DNA of 64,000 nt from positions 558,001 to 622,000 of the forward strand of contig JAGKQI010000020.1 of assembly GCA_018806915.1 (NCBI GenBank), given 5' to 3'. The notes beneath the pieces were generated by a model. The model saw nothing but the letters and a program-made list of their open reading frames with translations. It searched no databases and was not told the DNA's origin. Made by a program: the position numbers and the translations under genes. Of this stretch, positions 30,136 through 41,321 are shown piece after piece (position 1 is the stretch's first letter; every line of letters begins with the position of its first letter). The stretch comes from Phytophthora colocasiae. Lineage: Eukaryota; Oomycota; Peronosporomycetes; Peronosporales; Peronosporaceae.

Positions 30136-30530
30136 GGCTATCAACTCTGACACGTTTCTAATCTGGTGGGCAAAATCATTCATAGAAAAAAATGTTAAAA
30201 AGAAATTTAAAAACATGAAGACGTGTATGAAGTCTTTGAAGTGCACCTTGACTGGGACGTTCTGGACCGCCTGGTCGTGTGGCTACTCACTTACTGGGCG
30301 CTTCTCCCGGAGCTCTGAGCTTGCCGGCGGCGGGTGCTTTTGTATGAGGCCAGCTCTCTCGCTCTCTAACTCACAAGGGAAGGGCTTGATGGTCTTTTAA
30401 CCAATGATGTAAATAGTGAAAGCAGATGTGTGATTGGAGAAAATCCATTCTTTGATAAACAACTGCAATATGGCTCTACCTGGAAAGTATGTTTTTCTCC
30501 TTGTACCATACTGCTCCTCAGCTAAATAGT
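30136..30530. other. Intergenic between SET gene 3' end and GGNBP2-like start
   Basis: 395 bp holding the 3' end of the SET gene transcript and the promoter of the GGNBP2-like gene. No further signal recognised. Confidence 0.5.
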
Positions 30531-32249
30531 TTATTGCTCTTGCTTCTGCTGGGATTGCAATGACTCAGTGATGTCACGTAGTCGAGCGACTTTGTCCTCC
30601 TTACTCCGTCGTCGCACTTTTTTCGGGAAATTGGGCAAGTCTCTCCAATTGAAAAAGTCTGGTACATGCTTGAACTCCGGTGCATGTTTCATCACAGACG
30701 ACTGCTTGGTAACGAAGTACGGCTGCAGTGCCAAGTGTTCAAAGTCGTTTTCCATGTGCCACGTCAAGTTTCGCTCCAGCATCACGTGTGACCGACGTAG
30801 AGATCGGATGTCGGTGTGGCTCAGCACACGCTGCCGTGCCATCCGCTGCATCAGAGCATCAGCTTTCTGCAATCAAACGATAAACAAGGCTACGAGTTAG
30901 CTTATTTGATCACTACAAAAAAAATCAGCAACCAACCTTTGCTCCTTGAACTGGCCGTGACTTAAGGCCGATGACAGGATCCAGCAACTTTGGTCCTGTG
31001 TCAGGAATCGCTACCTCCTCCTTAGTCTTCTGAGTCTTCGTTAACTTCCTCACATGATTGTTCATTCCGATCACTTTCCGGCAATTTGGTGCTCCACAAA
31101 GGCATTCCGTGATCTCCTGGTAAAGGAAATAATACGTTAGCCATCGCCTCCAAGCCAGATGAAGCTGTTCAACTTACAGCTTTGCTGAACGATTCGAACT
31201 TGTAGTCAAATGTGAGCTCTTCGCCAGCAATAATATCGCGCAGAGCGAAAATGGCGCAACGTTCTTCGCCATTTACGTCCCACTTTTCTACTCCGCAGTT
31301 TGGGTCGCAGCTGTGGTTGATGAAGCGTGCCCACCCGCCCATGCGCGTAGCATCAATCACCTCACCGCCACTTAACACCATCATGTAGCGGTGCTTTTCA
31401 TTATGGTAAAGCTGCGTGTTGCAACAACAACAACATTATTTAAATCTGCATAAAAAACATAGTAAAAAGAGGTAAACAAACACTCACCACTCGTCGCATG
31501 TAGTACTCTTGTTCTGTAACGATCTCTCCCATGTACTCGGCAACAAATGAGCCGGTCTTTATGTCTTCCAGGAGCCTCATTCCAATGCCTTTCCTTCCGC
31601 ATTCGATGAGTTTTGTAGCGGGCATGACACCACGTTGTATCCTCATATTATCACATCGATCTCCACATTTGCAGAATCCTTGTATGCACTCCACTAAAGC
31701 CTGAATATTTCCACACAGTGCATCAATAAAAAAATGCCGCAGCGTCTCTCCAAATACTCGGTACTAACCACACGGTTCAGACAGTCATCAAGACATCCCA
31801 TCTCATTTTTGTCCCTTGGCGGCTTGCAAGAGCAAATGGATACCTCATCCTAACAATGACATTGCACCAAAAACGACATTAACTTGCCGATAAAAACTAG
31901 TATCCATTCCGCCCAACAGGTACCTCAGGCATTGATCGCTCTTTCCGCTGCACATACACATTGTGCGTAATGATCTGGATCTCCCCCAGAGCCACTTTAA
32001 TGGAGCGCGCCCCTGTTACGCGGCTGTCACGGAACGCTTTCTCCTGGTCAATATCCCTAAAATTCAATCGAGCACAGTTCAGCTAACACGACATTGTATT
32101 TGCCCAAACAGCTATCACTAGATAGGTATTTATCTGTACTATATTATTAGTAGAAAATAATTTCGTCATACGTACGGTGAGAGCGAAGATAAGTCATCGA
32201 CCGCGTCCTCCGCTTTCGGGGGCGTCTCCTCTTTCTTGACCTCCTCCAT
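30531..32249 (-). CDS. SET2-type histone H3-K36 methyltransferase, short form (416 aa)
   Basis: Seven exons: 32249-32176, 32056-31924, 31849-31769, 31700-31488, 31411-31178, 31116-30937 and 30866-30531. All splice sites are GT-AG and the sum is a multiple of three. An AWS domain (CSCKPP, CLDDCLNRV, CKCGDRCDN) precedes SET (GIGMRLLEDIKTGSFVAEY, RFINHSCDPNC, GEELTFDYKF) and a post-SET zinc site (CLCGAPNCRK). RFINHSC and the FDY tyrosine are the SAM-binding and catalytic landmarks. AWS-SET-postSET places it in the SETD2/NSD/ASH1 group that methylates H3K36. It lacks the WW and SRI domains of Set2/SETD2, so coupling to elongating polymerase by SRI is not supported. It is divergent from the WDR27-like gene, 125 bp apart. 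Confidence 0.88.
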
Positions 32250-32374
32250 CAAGCAAATGGTTTGTGATTTATGTGGTCGACACCTCTAAATTTATTGGAT
32301 AAAATACGTTATTTTAAATCTCAAACCGAGCCAATCAGAACCATCCATCTGCGATCTTAAGGCGCAACAGCAAG
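32250..32374. promoter_or_regulatory. Bidirectional promoter interval, SET gene / WDR27-like gene
   Basis: Only 125 bp separate the two start codons on opposite strands, so both promoters and 5' leaders must share this stretch. It contains CCAATC (32330-32335), a possible CCAAT box. No core element can be assigned with confidence. Confidence 0.5.
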
Positions 32375-35300
32375 ATGATGGAGCTGCTCGCTGACGCGGC
32401 CTGGCAATGGCGTCCAAAGGCGACACTTACCGCAGCAGACACGTGTAAGCGGTGTACTGTATTTGCTCTACAGTATAGCGATTGTGCTGTGCTCCGAGTA
32501 CGGTGGAACTCTAGTTTATCAGAGCCTCAGACAGACTTGGAGCCCGGAGAGCGCGATTTGGAACTGCACGGCCACGCAGAGCGCATAGTCTGTGTTAAGT
32601 TGTATGATAACGATCCGTTGGTGCTACTTGTATGTTCAGCCTCTCGAGATTGGTAAGTAGTTGTGTTGATTGAAACATATTTGGATGGATATTGACAGAC
32701 CTGAAGTGTCTTGGTATGGCGAATTACAGGCAGGTCCCAAGTAAAACAATCCATTTTGGTTGAGAATTTACCAGCAGAACCCGGGTGGGTAACGTTTGAT
32801 GCAACGGGGACATTGGTGGCAGCAGCAAGTGAACGAGATGTTAAAGTCTTCATTATTGAGCGAAAAGAAGTGCTTGTCGCACTGGAAGGACACTTGGCAC
32901 GAGTACGTGGGGGTCTTGTTGAGGGTATCTTAGTTGCGGACCGTTAAATCTCATGAATATGTGACGATGATGCAGGTTACGAGAGGCGAATTTCACCCGA
33001 TCCATCACCATTTGCTGGTAACAGCCTCAGAAGATCGTACGTTCAAGGTGTAATATTTCAAATTGCTATACGCAATTTGGTTGTTTTCTCTAAACCAGGC
33101 TGCTGTGTGAACAGATTTGGGACCTAGCAGCCAGAACACTGTGGTTTCAGTCTGCAGTGCTATCGGCATTTGCAATTCTCTCAATCTCACTCAACCCAGT
33201 CAACGGGGACGCTGCATTTGGCTTTGCGGATGGATCAATTAAGGTGTTTGCATGCTTAGATGGATATGCAAAAGAAATCACTGTGTTCAACGTCGAGAAC
33301 TACGTGCAAAAGGTGTTACGAAAACAACAGGTACGAATGCTTGCGATGCTTGGAACTACATAGGGTACAACTTTTACTGACTCGGTTTATTCGAAGGAAG
33401 AGGGGAGAGAAGCTCGACGAGAGAAATCAAACGTCATTAGTTCGCTTCCACCATGGGCGCGAAGTGCAAAGGCCCAAAGAACAGGAACAAGTTTTGGCAC
33501 AACTGGGAACTATGAATCACTTGAGAGTACTGGCGATTTTGATCAAAGCGGTGAAGACGAGATTAATGTGGATGTATCCTGTCCAGTACTGTCGATGAAG
33601 TACGTCTGTGTGGATCGAACTCTTTCCGGGCAATTGACATTCAAGAGAGAACTCCAATTCAGTAGCAATTATGATCGTGAGCTTCTTGACGACAAGCAGT
33701 TCCTCGCTGTTGGGACCCCTGGATATCTGCTTTGCGTGAATGCGTACTCATTCAAAATCGGAACTGTTCACACTTTTCAGCGATCTCTGGATACCGAACG
33801 ACAGCCGCTTGACCCGATTTGCGTCGCGAAAGATTTCTGCTTTCACCACTCGCCATGGTCTGCAAGTCTTCGCTGTGGTGTAATTAGTGCTTTTCAACCC
33901 TGTTTTACAATGCTGAATGTCATCATTCCATTAAGTGATCCAAGAGGAGGAAATCAAGCCGAGATAAGTGCCAACCAGATTCCAGATCGCACTGCTCCCG
34001 ATGACAACAACAATGAACGAGTGTCAGTCATTCCTCGAGGCCCCCCGCCGCAGGATAGCGTGTTGAATTTGCCGCCGCTGTCTGCGAAGAAAATGCCTCC
34101 GAAAGGTGCTAAAAGCTTGGATAAACCGGTGACATTTCACACACGAATTAAGTCCTCCGGGTATGGTGGTTCTCCAGGTCCGTTTGGTGTTAGGCAGACT
34201 GCACGCAAATCTCTCACCGACAGTCGAACGAAAAGTTCGAATTTATCTACATCTGTCGGCGAGTACTCAAAGGAGTATCCGACGAACTGTGGATTGCTCC
34301 AACATTACCAGCCGAAGCACGAGCTGCCGCCAAAAACTCTGCATCAAGGTGCAATTTTACACATTGAGTACTCGAGTGACGCTAAGTGGCTTGCGACGAG
34401 CGGCAACGACCGGATAGCACAGGCGTGCAAGTTACCATTTAGTCGTTTTGGTGGGGACGGGAGCGTATTTGTCGGACATGATCAAACGGTGCGTGCAATT
34501 CACTGGAGTCACAACGACAGAATGGTTGTGACTGTCGGAGGTGACAAGACAAGTCGCCTGTGGACAGTTGAAAGCGACGCCCCTTTGCTCACACTTGAGG
34601 GAATTGCTCCGCCTTCGAACATTGCAGTAGCTGCCGCTGCAATGGGGTCCATGTCCAGTGCGAAACGAAACACTAGACAAGATATCGTAGAGGCTCGATT
34701 TTTCTACATGGACAAGTTTCTGTTGTCTGCCTGTGGGAATCTTGCACGACTGCATCAGTTCGAGTTGGACGAGGTGTATGCACGTGCAGTAGGCAACAAA
34801 GCAAACCCAAGCAAGAAGAAGAACGACGTCGAAGTGCTTGAGAATCAAAGTCGAAAGAAACGGGTTGCACAATGGAGTTTCGTTGAAATGCAAAGCGTGA
34901 CAAGTCTCACTTGCGTGAACGGAGCCTTCTTGTCGTCTGTGGCGGTAATTGCGGGGTCGGATCGCTCCCTACGGGTCTTGGATGTTGGTGCCGGTGGTGG
35001 AGGACGCATTGTTCGCGTGGTGCGCGATGCACACAGCCGTGCCGCGCATACAGTTGCACTACCTCGACCAACCTGCTACACTAGCCATCCCAGCAACTTC
35101 TACGACCTGTTACTGAGCAGCGCACCAGACAACACGACGCATTTATGGGATATTCGAGCTGATAACTGCGTCATGCGCTTCGGCGAGCACGTGAACCGAG
35201 TGCACACTCTGGGTGTTACGTTTAGTCCTTGCATGCGCTACGTAGCTACGGGGTCGGAAGACCGAGCAGCCTACATCTATGATATCCGTACAGGCCGAAG

Positions 35301-35427
35301 ACTTGTCAAGCTGAAGGGCCACACTGACGTGGTCACCAGTGTGGCCTTTAATCCTCTGCACCCCCAGCTTGCTACTGCTTCTTGTGATGGCACTGTTCGG
35401 TTCTACAGAAGTGTATCATTGGATTGA
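32375..35427 (+). CDS. WD-repeat protein, WDR27-like (930 aa)
   Basis: Five exons: 32375-32652, 32707-32902, 32976-33047, 33115-33330 and 33397-35427. The joins give continuous WD repeats (SASRD/CVLVWRI, HLAR/VTRGEFHP, DRTFK/IWDLAARTLWF). The last acceptor at 33397 is the least certain. The first repeats sit in exons 1-4. A disordered Pro/Ser/Lys-rich middle (about 400-540) is followed by a second set of WD repeats ending HTDVVTSVAFNPLHPQLATA. The C-terminal block (GVTFSPCMRYVATGSEDRAA, YIYDIRTGR) is closest to WDR27 as I remember it. WDR27 is a scaffold of unknown biochemical role, linked to cilia and the cell cycle in animals. Another two-propeller WD protein is the alternative. Confidence 0.75.
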
Positions 35428-35650
35428 CAAGTGAAAGAGAGATGAAAACTGCGCGAATATATTTCAACACAAAATGCATAAGAACCATGCGCATTACAAT
35501 GCCTGTGGGCAACGCAGACATCTCGAGGCAGGCAGAAGCCGGCAAGGAAGCCAGCTATAGCCACAACTCATGTCTCCCAGTTCAAAATCTACGGTCGAAT
35601 TCTGCACTCGTCCTCGAGAAGCCAACCACTTAGTCGAAATGCAGCTAGGT

Positions 35651-36964
35651 TTACACGCGCACGGCGGGGGAGTTCACGAACGAGCCCTCTTCCATGTCAG
35701 GGTCGTCGCTCTTGGCCTTGGAGCTGTCCATAAGACCCTTGCGCTCCTTGGTAGGCTTCTCGTCGTTTTCGGTCTGGATGTCTTCATCCTCAACAGCGTG
35801 CTCGGCCTTGGCGCCGGCAATGGTGCGCTCCAGATCCTTCTGTGCCTTACGCTTACGTATGACGAAGACGACCAGTACGACAATTACAGCAATGAGAGCA
35901 ACTGTAGCAGAGCCAGCAATTGCAACTTCCTCCGTGTCGAAATCTTCCAACCGGGACAAGAAGTCAGTCTGAACAGCCTCAGTATCGGAAGTGGTACCGT
36001 TGCTGGCGTGAATGTGCTTCATGGGTTGAGTCAGGAATTTCTTACGCTGTGAAGGAGTCATGCACTCCGGCACTTCCTCCTGGATACGAAGCCAGTTGAC
36101 AATTTCACCTTCCTCACGGTGACCACACTCGGTCAGCAGAAGACGCTTGCCCTCCGGGATAAAGTTCAAAATGAAGCGGCCTTGGGTCTCGTCCTCGCCA
36201 TCCTTAGTGCAGTTAATGTAGGTCACAACGTGGTATGAGAAGCGTCCGTTCTCCTCCGCCTTCTGCTCCACAGCGTTCATGGTCATGTTAAAGGTGTCGC
36301 ACACTTCTGTGTCGTTGTACGAGATGAAAGCGTACAGAGAAGCCTTAATGACGAGCAGCGGAGGGTCGTCGTACACGCTCACCCAGCCGTCCTCATTGCG
36401 CAGGTCGATCTTGTCAATTTCAGCACTTCCTTCAGACGAACCATCAATGACACCCTCGTTCTTGTTACCCTTGATCTTCTTGTCGTTGACATTGTTCGAC
36501 GAGCCTTCAGCCTCAGCCGCCTCCTCTTCGTCCGTAGTCGAAGTAGTGGTAGTTGTGGTTGTGGTGGCCTTGGCCTTCTTCTTCGGAGCTTCCGTCTCCT
36601 CCTCAGCAGCAGCCGGAGCCGGAGTGGCAGCAGCCTTTTTCTTCTTCTTGGCAGGGGCCTTGGTGGCCTCCGCCTCTTCAGCAGCCTCCTCCTCGCTAGC
36701 AGAAGCCTTGGGCGCCTGGGTCGATTTTTTCTTTTTTTTCTTGGGTGCCTTCGTTGCTTCCTCCTCCTCTTCTTCCTCGGCGGCGGGGGAAGCAGCCAGG
36801 ATACGCGTCTCGATCGATGGGTGGATCATAGAGGCGTCAAACGCCGCCACGTTGTTCTCGCTGCTCAAGACCAGCGTGTTGGCCTCAGTAGAAGCAGGAA
36901 GCGAGAAGGCTGTAATGGCAGCAGCAGCTAGCAACGCCGTACGGAACACTGCCGAGATGCGCAT
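35651..36964 (-). CDS. Secreted/type I membrane protein with Glu/Lys tracts (437 aa)
   Basis: Not a family I recognise. MRISAVFRTALLAAAAITAFSL is a good signal peptide, so the ATG at 36964 was preferred to 36973. Residues 60-150 alternate poly-Glu and poly-Lys blocks with a repeated TKAP/TQAP phrase. A folded-looking domain follows (about 180-320) with paired cysteines (VCDTF, INCTK, TECGH, PECMT) and sequons NDT, NMT, NCT and NGT. One transmembrane helix (VALIAVIVVLVVFVI) precedes an acidic cytoplasmic tail ending in SFVNSPAVRV. The fold may be luminal or extracellular. The Lys/Glu tracts are simple-sequence DNA and may vary in length. Confidence 0.75.
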   Translation of the reverse strand: MRISAVFRTALLAAAAITAFSLPASTEANTLVLSSENNVAAFDASMIHPSIETRILAASPAAEEEEEEEATKAPKKKKKKSTQAPKASASEEEAAEEAEATKAPAKKKKKAAATPAPAAAEEETEAPKKKAKATTTTTTTTSTTDEEEAAEAEGSSNNVNDKKIKGNKNEGVIDGSSEGSAEIDKIDLRNEDGWVSVYDDPPLLVIKASLYAFISYNDTEVCDTFNMTMNAVEQKAEENGRFSYHVVTYINCTKDGEDETQGRFILNFIPEGKRLLLTECGHREEGEIVNWLRIQEEVPECMTPSQRKKFLTQPMKHIHASNGTTSDTEAVQTDFLSRLEDFDTEEVAIAGSATVALIAVIVVLVVFVIRKRKAQKDLERTIAGAKAEHAVEDEDIQTENDEKPTKERKGLMDSSKAKSDDPDMEEGSFVNSPAVRV

Positions 36965-36973
36965 GGTCAGCAA

Positions 36974-37825
36974 GGAGATCTCTGGGCTTTAAGGGCTTCT
37001 GAAGCGCGGGTCCTGCTGGGCTCGAGGGAAATTCGAGTTTGATGGGGACGGCAACGTGGGCGGCTGCGAGCCAAAGCTCCACGTACGCACTTGCCTCCTC
37101 TCCTCGAACTGAATTCAGAGGTATGGATTGATACAGGCTGTTGTGGATAGTCAAGACGTTATCAGATGATTCGGATTGTGAAGGGATACTGGATATTACA
37201 GGTCGTACTTAGATTTGTGCGCGCCGTCCTCCATACAAATACCAAGTGGTTTGGGAGAGGACCACGAGAACGAATAGGGGTACAGGATGTGTACAACGGG
37301 ACGCTCTTTGCCTGAGCTTTGCTCTGATGTTGCTTTGGTGATCTTGATCTTGTCTTGCTTGCGGGGAAAGCTATACCGGAAGACTAAGCAGCAGGCAGTG
37401 CGGCCCAGCGGTATGGGCCAGCGCCAGCAGTGGCGATTCACGCGGTCGCTTATCAGCGCTATGCAGCTGGTCACGACGCTTCATCAAGTCAAGCAGATTA
37501 ACATGCCGGCTATCAATCGATCAGGTGGTGCAGTGCCGCTGTAGTCAACCGCGATGGACCGCTATCAGGCACCTTGGGCCTTGAGTCAAGGGCCTTGACT
37601 CAAGGGTATTGAAGTGCGGACGCTGGGTCTGAAAGTCCAGCACGCGAGGAGGACACGAGCGTTATTGCATGAAGAGCTCCGCTGAAGACCGAGGCCTGCC
37701 AGCCAAGCTTCTACGAGCGGCGACCGGACTTTACCACATCAGATCGCCCCGCCACATCACAATGCCACGACCAATCAGCGATCGTTGCGTGGCAAAAAGC
37801 TCTCGTACTTAGTCGGGGTGAAGCC
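36974..37825. other. Divergent intergenic region with one strong palindrome
   Basis: About 850 bp between divergently transcribed genes, so it holds two promoters. No coding sequence is supported. A perfect 11-bp-arm inverted repeat with 5-base loop lies at 37579-37605 (CCTTGAGTCAA/TTGACTCAAGG). A possible CCAAT box (CCAATC) occurs at about 37771-37776. Confidence 0.5.
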
Positions 37826-39025
37826 ATGATGATGTTGCTAGATTTGCGCAAAAGACGCCCAATGCCAAGAGCACAAGTGCAAGAACAGAGCGGGAGCGAA
37901 GGCAGCGATAGCGACGGCAGTGGCAGTAACTACTCTGACAGCAGCAGCGAAGATGACAGCAATAACAGCGAAAGTACTGGAGATGAAGAGGAGGAGGAGG
38001 AGGAGGAGGAGGAGGAGGAGGCCGACGCTGAGGTCAAGAAGCAGCGTGTCCGCGCGGACATCGACGAGATGCGGCGCATGATGGCTGACATGGACACGAT
38101 CAAAGCGAGATTGCAACAGCGCTTTGCTTCCGAGCGCCAGGCTCGGGCTGAGGAAACTGCACGCGAAGATCGGAAGCGTGAGGCGAAGGACGCAGCACGA
38201 CGCAAAGCCGAAGAGGAGGCTCAAGGGCGACAGGTTGATGCGGGTATGCAGACTGAACCCCAAGACTTGCAACAGCAGATAAACGTGTCGCATCAAATGT
38301 CATATCGATCACATGGCAACGAAGCTGTTGGTGATGCTAAAGTTTTGGCTTTGCCTGCGGTTGATGGAGGCGCAGGGTTCATTGATGCGATCCCAAATAA
38401 ACCAAGACCAGCTGGGTTAAGCTTGTACGATCTGGTGAAGGCGCCTGAATTTGGCTTGTCACGGAAGATGCACCCCCCTGTTCACCAAGCAGAGTCGTCG
38501 GAGGAGTTACCTATGCGCCCTTCCAAAGAGAACAATCGAGTCTCGATTCGTGAATCTCCAGAAATGCAGCACCAAGGGCAAGATACAATAATGATTGAGC
38601 GAAGCTGGAGGCATGACGATCAAGACAGTGTTGTGGACAGTAGTGTCCAGGATAGTGTTGTGGGCAGTGGTGGGGATGATAGCGAAAGTGACATTTGCAT
38701 TTGCCCCACTCCGCCCAACGCGTCCAGCCTCAGCCCAGTGCATCATCGCCCAAGGCAGCCTAAACAACAGCAGCCCCTACAGTTTTCGGGTCATTTCGAC
38801 GAGAACTCGGCTTCCGTGAGCAACAGCCTCGTCTCCTCCATCGCTGACAACCAGTCCGCGGTGTTTTCAGATCCGAGTCAACAACAGAAGCACAAGTTTA
38901 ACGCGGCCGCACTGATCAGCACCGAGAAGCGTCCACCACCGTCCACGACAAAAGAGGACGACAGTGTCAAGACCGATGAACAGCGGGAGATGGAGGCCAT
39001 CCAGTGTCTGCTCTTCAACCGGTGA
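37826..39025 (+). CDS. Acidic, Ser-rich coiled-coil protein of unknown function (399 aa)
   Basis: Single exon, no recognised family. The N-terminus is Ser/Asp/Glu-rich and includes a run of 12 Glu encoded by a GAG/GAA repeat (37986-38023). A charged alpha-helical coiled coil follows (about 75-135: MRRMMADMDTIKARLQQRFA and an RKREAKDAARRKAEEEA stretch). The rest looks disordered, with Gln and Ser clusters and a VVDSSVQDSVV repeat. It ends in a short hydrophobic EAIQCLLFNR. The ATG at 37826 is followed by two more in-frame ATGs, so the true start could be any of them. A nuclear or cytoskeletal scaffold would fit, but that is a guess. Confidence 0.6.
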   Translation: MMMLLDLRKRRPMPRAQVQEQSGSEGSDSDGSGSNYSDSSSEDDSNNSESTGDEEEEEEEEEEEEADAEVKKQRVRADIDEMRRMMADMDTIKARLQQRFASERQARAEETAREDRKREAKDAARRKAEEEAQGRQVDAGMQTEPQDLQQQINVSHQMSYRSHGNEAVGDAKVLALPAVDGGAGFIDAIPNKPRPAGLSLYDLVKAPEFGLSRKMHPPVHQAESSEELPMRPSKENNRVSIRESPEMQHQGQDTIMIERSWRHDDQDSVVDSSVQDSVVGSGGDDSESDICICPTPPNASSLSPVHHRPRQPKQQQPLQFSGHFDENSASVSNSLVSSIADNQSAVFSDPSQQQKHKFNAAALISTEKRPPPSTTKEDDSVKTDEQREMEAIQCLLFNR

Positions 39026-39450
39026 AGCTAGTAGCTACGCGCTAGATCTTTGGCCGTTAATGCATTGCACAAGCAAAGGATCGCGTTTCTGAGACCACAC
39101 GTTATGATGTTGTTGATGTTGTTAATCAGAGACTCTTCACTGGAGCAGCAGCAGCAGCAGCATCATCGAGAGAATTCTGCAGTGAAGTCCCAGGTGCACA
39201 GTTTCTCGTTCTCCACTGGAGACGGCTAAGCCAAACTATCCTCACTTCTGGACCCCATAAGCGTCACCCCACATCAAGTTCGACGACCAAGCATCTCCGG
39301 CGCTGCCGGCGGTGACGCTGCGTCTACGGCGGTGTTTCCGGACCCACGTCCCGAGAGGCGACACGACGGCATGCTCCATCTGGTCAGCATGCTGTCGGCC
39401 CACTACAACAACGTGCTTCTGCTGCCAATTCAGACGACGGCAGACGCGTA
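39026..39450. other. Intergenic, with a short CAG/CAT repeat
   Basis: About 425 bp with no gene. A small GCAGCAGCAGCAGCAGCATCAT tract, quoted here only in part, lies at about 39145-39166. The rest shows no recognised signal. Confidence 0.5.
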
Positions 39451-40539
39451 GTGGATGGAGGTACAGATTTGGACGGAAAGATGCGACGGACACTAAACAG
39501 CGACACATTAGGTTTTTTAAAAAGGCAGTATACAAATTTTATATCCAATGAAATCACTGCGCAGGCAAACCCTCTCAAGCCACTCAAAATTAGAATCGAA
39601 ATGGAGACCACAGACGCTACCCGCTTGCGAACGTGGGGAATGTGTGACGATAGCACAGTTGGGAGCGACTCAAGCGAGGAGGACAATGACATAGATGATG
39701 AGTGCATGATCCATCGGGACCGTCGGAATGCCTATTCCAACGCACTTAAACTTAAAGTGCTAGAAGATATCAATGCTGGCATTAAATTACCCATGCCGCG
39801 AGGCTACACGGTATCAAGTCGAGGACAGCGGTGCATCGATGGACAAAGCAAGAAGCTGAAATAAGGGAGGCGTGCAGCAACAATAGACGATCTAAGTGTA
39901 CGTTGGGGGGGCAGGGAAGAAACAATTTGTTTCCTCATTGCGACGAGCTCGTACAGTGGATCAAAGCCATGCGAAGAGATGACTTTCCGCTAAAAACCTC
40001 TCATGTACTGGCGTTTCTTCGAGAAGAATACGGTACCTTCACAAGAGAATACCTAAAACAAAATTATGAGGCTGCTCTGCTTCAAGGTCTATTGTCGACA
40101 AGATAGACTTGGAAGGGCGTCTAAATGAAAAGCCCCGCTGCCGAACGATCCGCCGAATCATCTGCTCCTAAGCTCTCCTGGCCCTCTTGCGCTCTACGTC
40201 GACAATCTTAAGTGTCACGTTAGTATGGAGGCCCAGGAGGCGCTGGCTGCTTGGGGCACCGAGGTCGTCCCACTACCGAAAAACACGACTTCTGTTCTCC
40301 AGCCTCTTGATGTTGGAGTTATGGGGCCCTTTAAGCAGAAGCTACGCGCCCTAACACTATCCTACGAGCTTACCATGATTGGATCAAGGAGCAATCTGCC
40401 ACTCCGTGAACGTCTTCTAAAGCTTCAGCGTCTTTCAGCTCCCGAGAAACGAAAGCTCCTCGTTGAGCGAGTGATTGCCGCATGGGACGCCGTCAGTGAA
40501 AGTAGCATAAAGAGAGCTTGGCATAAAGCTGGATTGTAG
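39451..40539 (+). pseudogene. Decayed pogo/CENPB-type (Tc1/mariner superfamily) transposase
   Basis: Three pieces in different frames resemble one transposase. 39700-39863 has a helix-turn-helix start (YSNALKLKVLEDINAGIKLP). 39840-40106 contains a CENPB-type DNA-binding helix (ELVQWIKAMRRDDFPLKTSH). 40225-40539 is the end of a DDE_1 catalytic domain (PLPKNTTSVLQPLDVGVMGP) with a C-terminal tail. The middle of the DDE domain, including the first catalytic Asp, is essentially absent between 40106 and 40190. There are several frameshifts, so the copy is dead. Terminal inverted repeats were not found. Confidence 0.75.
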
Positions 40540-41321
40540 ACCAATTAGGACAGGGGACGTCAACAGTCTGTTGCCTTGGAACCCTGGCACCAAGGTCACT
40601 CGTCAGTGATTAACTTTACCATTTTGGCCATGGGGGGAATTGAACCCTCGTCACTTTATCAAAAATAGAAGTCACTACCGGTTGAGCTATTATGCGACTA
40701 TTTATTTGCCCCAAGGTTCATTTTATTGTGCATGTCTCGATTATATTTGACGTAATCGGATTGGCTATATATCTAAAATGGCTACAAGCGTCACACATTT
40801 GTGTCCGTACCCATCGCTATACAAAAGAAAAACCTAACGCGTCACATCTTTCCGTCCAAATCTGTAGCATCAGACGCTACCCCCGAGTCTACCCCGGATG
40901 AAGACCCAAGTCCTGTCCAAGAAGAGGAAGACTCGCAGCCGAGACGTGAACGCTGCCAACGAACTCATTTACCGGCGAAGCCTTCGTCGCGGAGACCTGT
41001 CCACCTCTGGTGGATGTTAAAGGCCCAAGAGTATCTGCTAGCTGTAGCTATAGCTGTAGCTGTAAGACAGGTAGAGGTGGTGAAGCTAACATCTACTCTA
41101 TTGATAGCTCCGATTGGTGGACCATCGTCCAACTTCAATATACCTGTGTTAATACATAATCATGATTCCGTTTCTTTGCGTCATCAAGCGGTCACAATAG
41201 AAAATAGACCTGTAATATCACATACTTTGTTGTGATTCGACAAAACTAGACGCACTGCCCAGGAATTAGCAACCAGGAATTGGCGGTAGTTCTGTAAGCG
41301 TCGACGCTTGAGTTCGTCACC
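40540..41321. other. Intergenic remains with SINE-like sequence and short AGCTGT repeat
   Basis: Apart from the tRNA-like segment at 40636-40690, no gene is supported. An open frame at 40801-41235 has an acidic Pro/Ser stretch but no family, and is probably a transposon remnant. A run of AGCTGT/AGCTAT units lies at about 41039-41063. Confidence 0.45.
40636..40690 (-). repeat. tRNA-derived sequence, probable SINE head
   Basis: On the minus strand TAGCTCAACCGG (A-box-like) is followed 32 bases later by GGTTCAATTCC (B-box-like). This is the arrangement of an RNA polymerase III internal promoter. The flanking bases do not form an acceptor stem, so it is not a working tRNA gene. tRNA-related SINEs are known in Phytophthora, and this is the likeliest explanation. 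The tail of the element was not delimited. Confidence 0.5.

Noticed and set aside
36780..36840. RXLR effector motif
   Set aside because: TRILAASP followed by poly-Glu looks like RXLR-EER, but the fourth residue is Ala, and the protein has a transmembrane anchor and a cytosolic tail.
40636..40690. Functional tRNA gene
   Set aside because: A- and B-box-like words are present, but the flanks do not form an acceptor stem and the anticodon arm is poor; a SINE or tRNA relic fits better.
41039..41063. Telomere-like or functional repeat of AGCTGT units
   Set aside because: Only four or so imperfect hexamers, too short and irregular to be more than simple-sequence drift.
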